Assembly: GCA_029946075.1 (NCBI GenBank)
Contig: JAQSDT010000152.1
Span: 1-6,245, forward strand
Length of the DNA: 6,245 nt
From: a bacterium
Lineage (GTDB): Bacteria > Pseudomonadota > Alphaproteobacteria > Rhizobiales > Xanthobacteraceae
Reading direction: 5' to 3'
Part shown: positions 5,773-6,245 of the stretch, one piece after another
Layout: each line of letters opens with the position of its first letter
How positions within the stretch are numbered: position 1 is the stretch's first letter
Notes under the pieces: model-generated
What the model saw: only the letters and a program-made list of their open reading frames with translations
Databases searched by the model: none
Told to the model about the DNA's origin: nothing
Program-made: the position numbers and the translations under genes

Positions 5773-5773
5773 C

Positions 5774-6245
5774 TCAGAACATCAGGCCTTCCTTGACCAG
5801 AACCCAGCGTCCAGCCTTGATCTGCTGGACCTGGGTAATCGTGCTGGCCAGGTGGTTGGTCTTCGAGAAGACGGTGGGCGGCGAGTTGAAGATGTCCATG
5901 AACTTGTCGCCCGACTCCAGCGCATCTAGCAACTTCTGTCCCGTCAGGTCCTTGCCGGCCTTTTTGGCGTAGTGGGCAAAAGTCATGATGGAGTTGTAGC
6001 CGATGATGGCCTGGGTGTTGGCATCGGAGCTGAACATCTTCTTGTAGTTGGCCAGCCAGTCCTTGACCTTGCCTTTGGCCGTATCCTCGTACGGGATCTC
6101 GAAGGCTGCCGCGGCGTAAAGCCCTTCCACGGCTTCCTTGCCGAGCGCCGGCACTTCAAGCACGTTGGTCGGGGTGGCGCCGAGGAAGGTGACGTCCCAG
6201 CCGAGCTTCTTGGCTTCCGCCATCGCACCGATGGTTTCGCGGATC
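5774..6245 (-). CDS. ABC transporter substrate-binding protein, branched-chain-amino-acid type, C-terminal part, runs off right edge
   Basis: The last 156 codons of a minus-strand gene. The frame stays open to the window edge, so the ATG at 6223 is internal, not the start. The fragment looks like the C-terminal lobe of a LivK-like periplasmic binding protein (Peripla_BP_6 family). It contains KKLGWDVTFLGATP, the strand and loop EGLYAAAAFEIPY, a helical DWLANYKKMF segment, YNSIMTFAHYAKKAGKDLTG and the typical closing segment QQIKAGRWVLVKEG before the stop. Such proteins capture amino acids or small organic acids and aromatics in the periplasm for an ABC permease. The N-terminal half, signal peptide and any permease genes are outside the window, so the ligand cannot be told. 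It converges on the dehydrogenase gene with a strong terminator between them, so the two are not one operon. Confidence 0.8.
   Translation of the reverse strand, partial: IRETIGAMAEAKKLGWDVTFLGATPTNVLEVPALGKEAVEGLYAAAAFEIPYEDTAKGKVKDWLANYKKMFSSDANTQAIIGYNSIMTFAHYAKKAGKDLTGQKLLDALESGDKFMDIFNSPPTVFSKTNHLASTITQVQQIKAGRWVLVKEGLMF

Overview
The window looks like chromosomal DNA of a high-GC alphaproteobacterium, most likely Bradyrhizobium or a close relative (Nitrobacteraceae). I base this on strongly GC-biased codon use, on two palindromic intergenic repeats of a kind I associate with Bradyrhizobium-type genomes (3335-3382 and 5593-5673), and on the protein families present. The genus is an inference from memory, not from a database search.

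Layout. (1) Positions 1 to about 1732, minus strand: the N-terminal 577 or so codons of a large repetitive surface protein that runs off the left edge, with a conserved N-terminal module, a FecR-type domain, and one complete plus one partial VCBS/cadherin-like repeat. (2) 1745-2330: a divergent intergenic region whose middle (about 1861-2040) is only about 35% GC, with palindromes that could be operators. (3) 2331-3098, plus strand: an exported transglutaminase-like cysteine protease of the LapG/BTLCP family with an intact Cys-His-Asp triad. (4) 3099-3416: an intergenic region with small inverted repeats and a Rhizobiales-type palindromic repeat just upstream of the next gene. (5) 3417-5582, plus strand: a quinohemoprotein (PQQ plus cytochrome c) alcohol dehydrogenase. 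(6) 5583-5773: a second, long palindromic repeat and a strong intrinsic terminator. (7) 5774 to the right edge, minus strand: the C-terminal part of a periplasmic substrate-binding protein of a branched-chain-amino-acid-type ABC transporter.

How the genes may work together. The surface protein and the LapG-like protease are divergently transcribed across one AT-rich control region. LapG proteases release large type-I-secreted adhesins from the cell surface, so this pair may be an adhesin and its releasing protease, although no canonical TAAG cleavage motif is visible in the sequenced N-terminus. The dehydrogenase is a separate periplasmic unit that oxidises alcohols and passes electrons through its own haem. 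It converges on the transporter gene, with the terminator between them. No regulator, LapD-like receptor, secretion gene, PQQ biosynthesis gene or complete transporter operon is in view. Nothing here amounts to a clearly new system; the least explained parts are the divergent control region and the missing normal start codon of the adhesin-like gene.
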